DNA from: Anaerolineales bacterium UBA2029
GTDB lineage: Bacteria; Chloroflexota; Anaerolineae; Aggregatilineales; Aggregatilineaceae
Assembly (NCBI GenBank): GCA_002332795.1
Contig: DDBP01000211.1
Location: forward strand, 1 to 12,622
Reading direction: 5' to 3'
Length of the DNA stretch: 12,622 nt
Part shown: positions 12,581 through 12,622 of the stretch, piece after piece
How the letters are laid out: the number at the start of each line of letters is the position of its first letter
Position numbering within the stretch: the first letter of the stretch is position 1
The notes under the pieces: model-generated
The model's input: only the letters and a program-made list of their open reading frames with translations
Database searches by the model: none
Told to the model about the DNA's origin: nothing
Translations under genes and position numbers: made by a program

Positions 12581-12622
12581 ACCTCACCCCCAGCCTCGCT
12601 TCGCTCGGCTGCCCCCTCTCCA
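12581..12622. repeat. CCTCACCCCC...CCCCCTCTCC-type intergenic repeat, cut by the window edge
   Basis: The last 42 bases begin ACCTCACCCCCAGCC, contain an imperfect hairpin centred on CGCTTCGC, and end GCCCCCTCTCCA. The CCTCACCCCC and CCCCCTCTCC blocks on either side of a variable core are, as I recall, a frequent intergenic motif in Chloroflexota and cyanobacteria. The full length is not visible. No coding frame is apparent between 12501 and the end. Confidence 0.45.

Overview
The window is about 12.6 kb of GC-rich (roughly 60-65% by eye), gene-dense bacterial DNA. The gene families fit a member of the Chloroflexota, probably Anaerolineae-like: an ECF sigma factor translationally coupled to a small partner, a secreted DUF5666/thrombospondin-type-3 protein, a two-part GNAT-like protein, a sucrase/ferredoxin-like protein, a DUF2892 protein and GTG/TTG starts. 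The placement is inferred from gene content only; there is no rRNA or marker phylogeny in the window.

Layout. Positions 1-671 (minus strand) hold an ECF sigma factor and the first 33 codons of a coupled gene that runs off the left edge. Positions 892-2313 (minus) encode a secreted calcium-binding-type protein: signal peptide, DUF5666-like domain, six TSP3 repeats, an unnamed C-terminal module and a basic Pro-Gly-Lys tail. Positions 2507-3046 (minus) encode a membrane-anchored CxxCH haem-binding protein. It is divergent from a secreted S1-family serine protease at 3219-4031 (plus), and each has a perfect TATAAT in the shared intergenic region. Next, on minus, are a DUF2892 membrane protein (4105-4329), whose ribosome binding site lies in a predicted hairpin, and a GNAT-like protein (4440-5609). 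A tight two-gene operon follows: an atypical SDR/NDUFA9-like protein (6708-7670) and an Apd1-like sucrase/ferredoxin protein (5803-6708), overlapping by one base and ending at a hairpin plus T-tract.

The right third is on plus: a P2-type cation ATPase of the PacL/SERCA/PMR1 group (7888-10695), an intergenic palindromic repeat, then a Fur/Zur-type regulator (10911-11351) and a zinc-type ABC substrate-binding protein (11370-12500) in one operon. That operon has a strong sigma-70-type promoter (TTGACA-17-TAGAAT) with a 15-bp Fur-family palindrome at the expected transcription start, so autoregulated metal-uptake control is the natural reading. No permease or ATPase gene follows within the last 122 bases, which contain a hairpin and a low-complexity CCTCACCCCC-type intergenic repeat.

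Most of this is recognisable accessory and housekeeping content. The points most worth a second look are the C-terminal module of the TSP3 protein, the coupled SDR/[2Fe-2S] pair, the hairpin around the DUF2892 ribosome binding site, the operator-controlled zinc operon without its transporter genes, and the two intergenic repeat elements. No intergenic stretch exceeds about 220 bases, and I saw no tRNA, rRNA, CRISPR array or insertion sequence.
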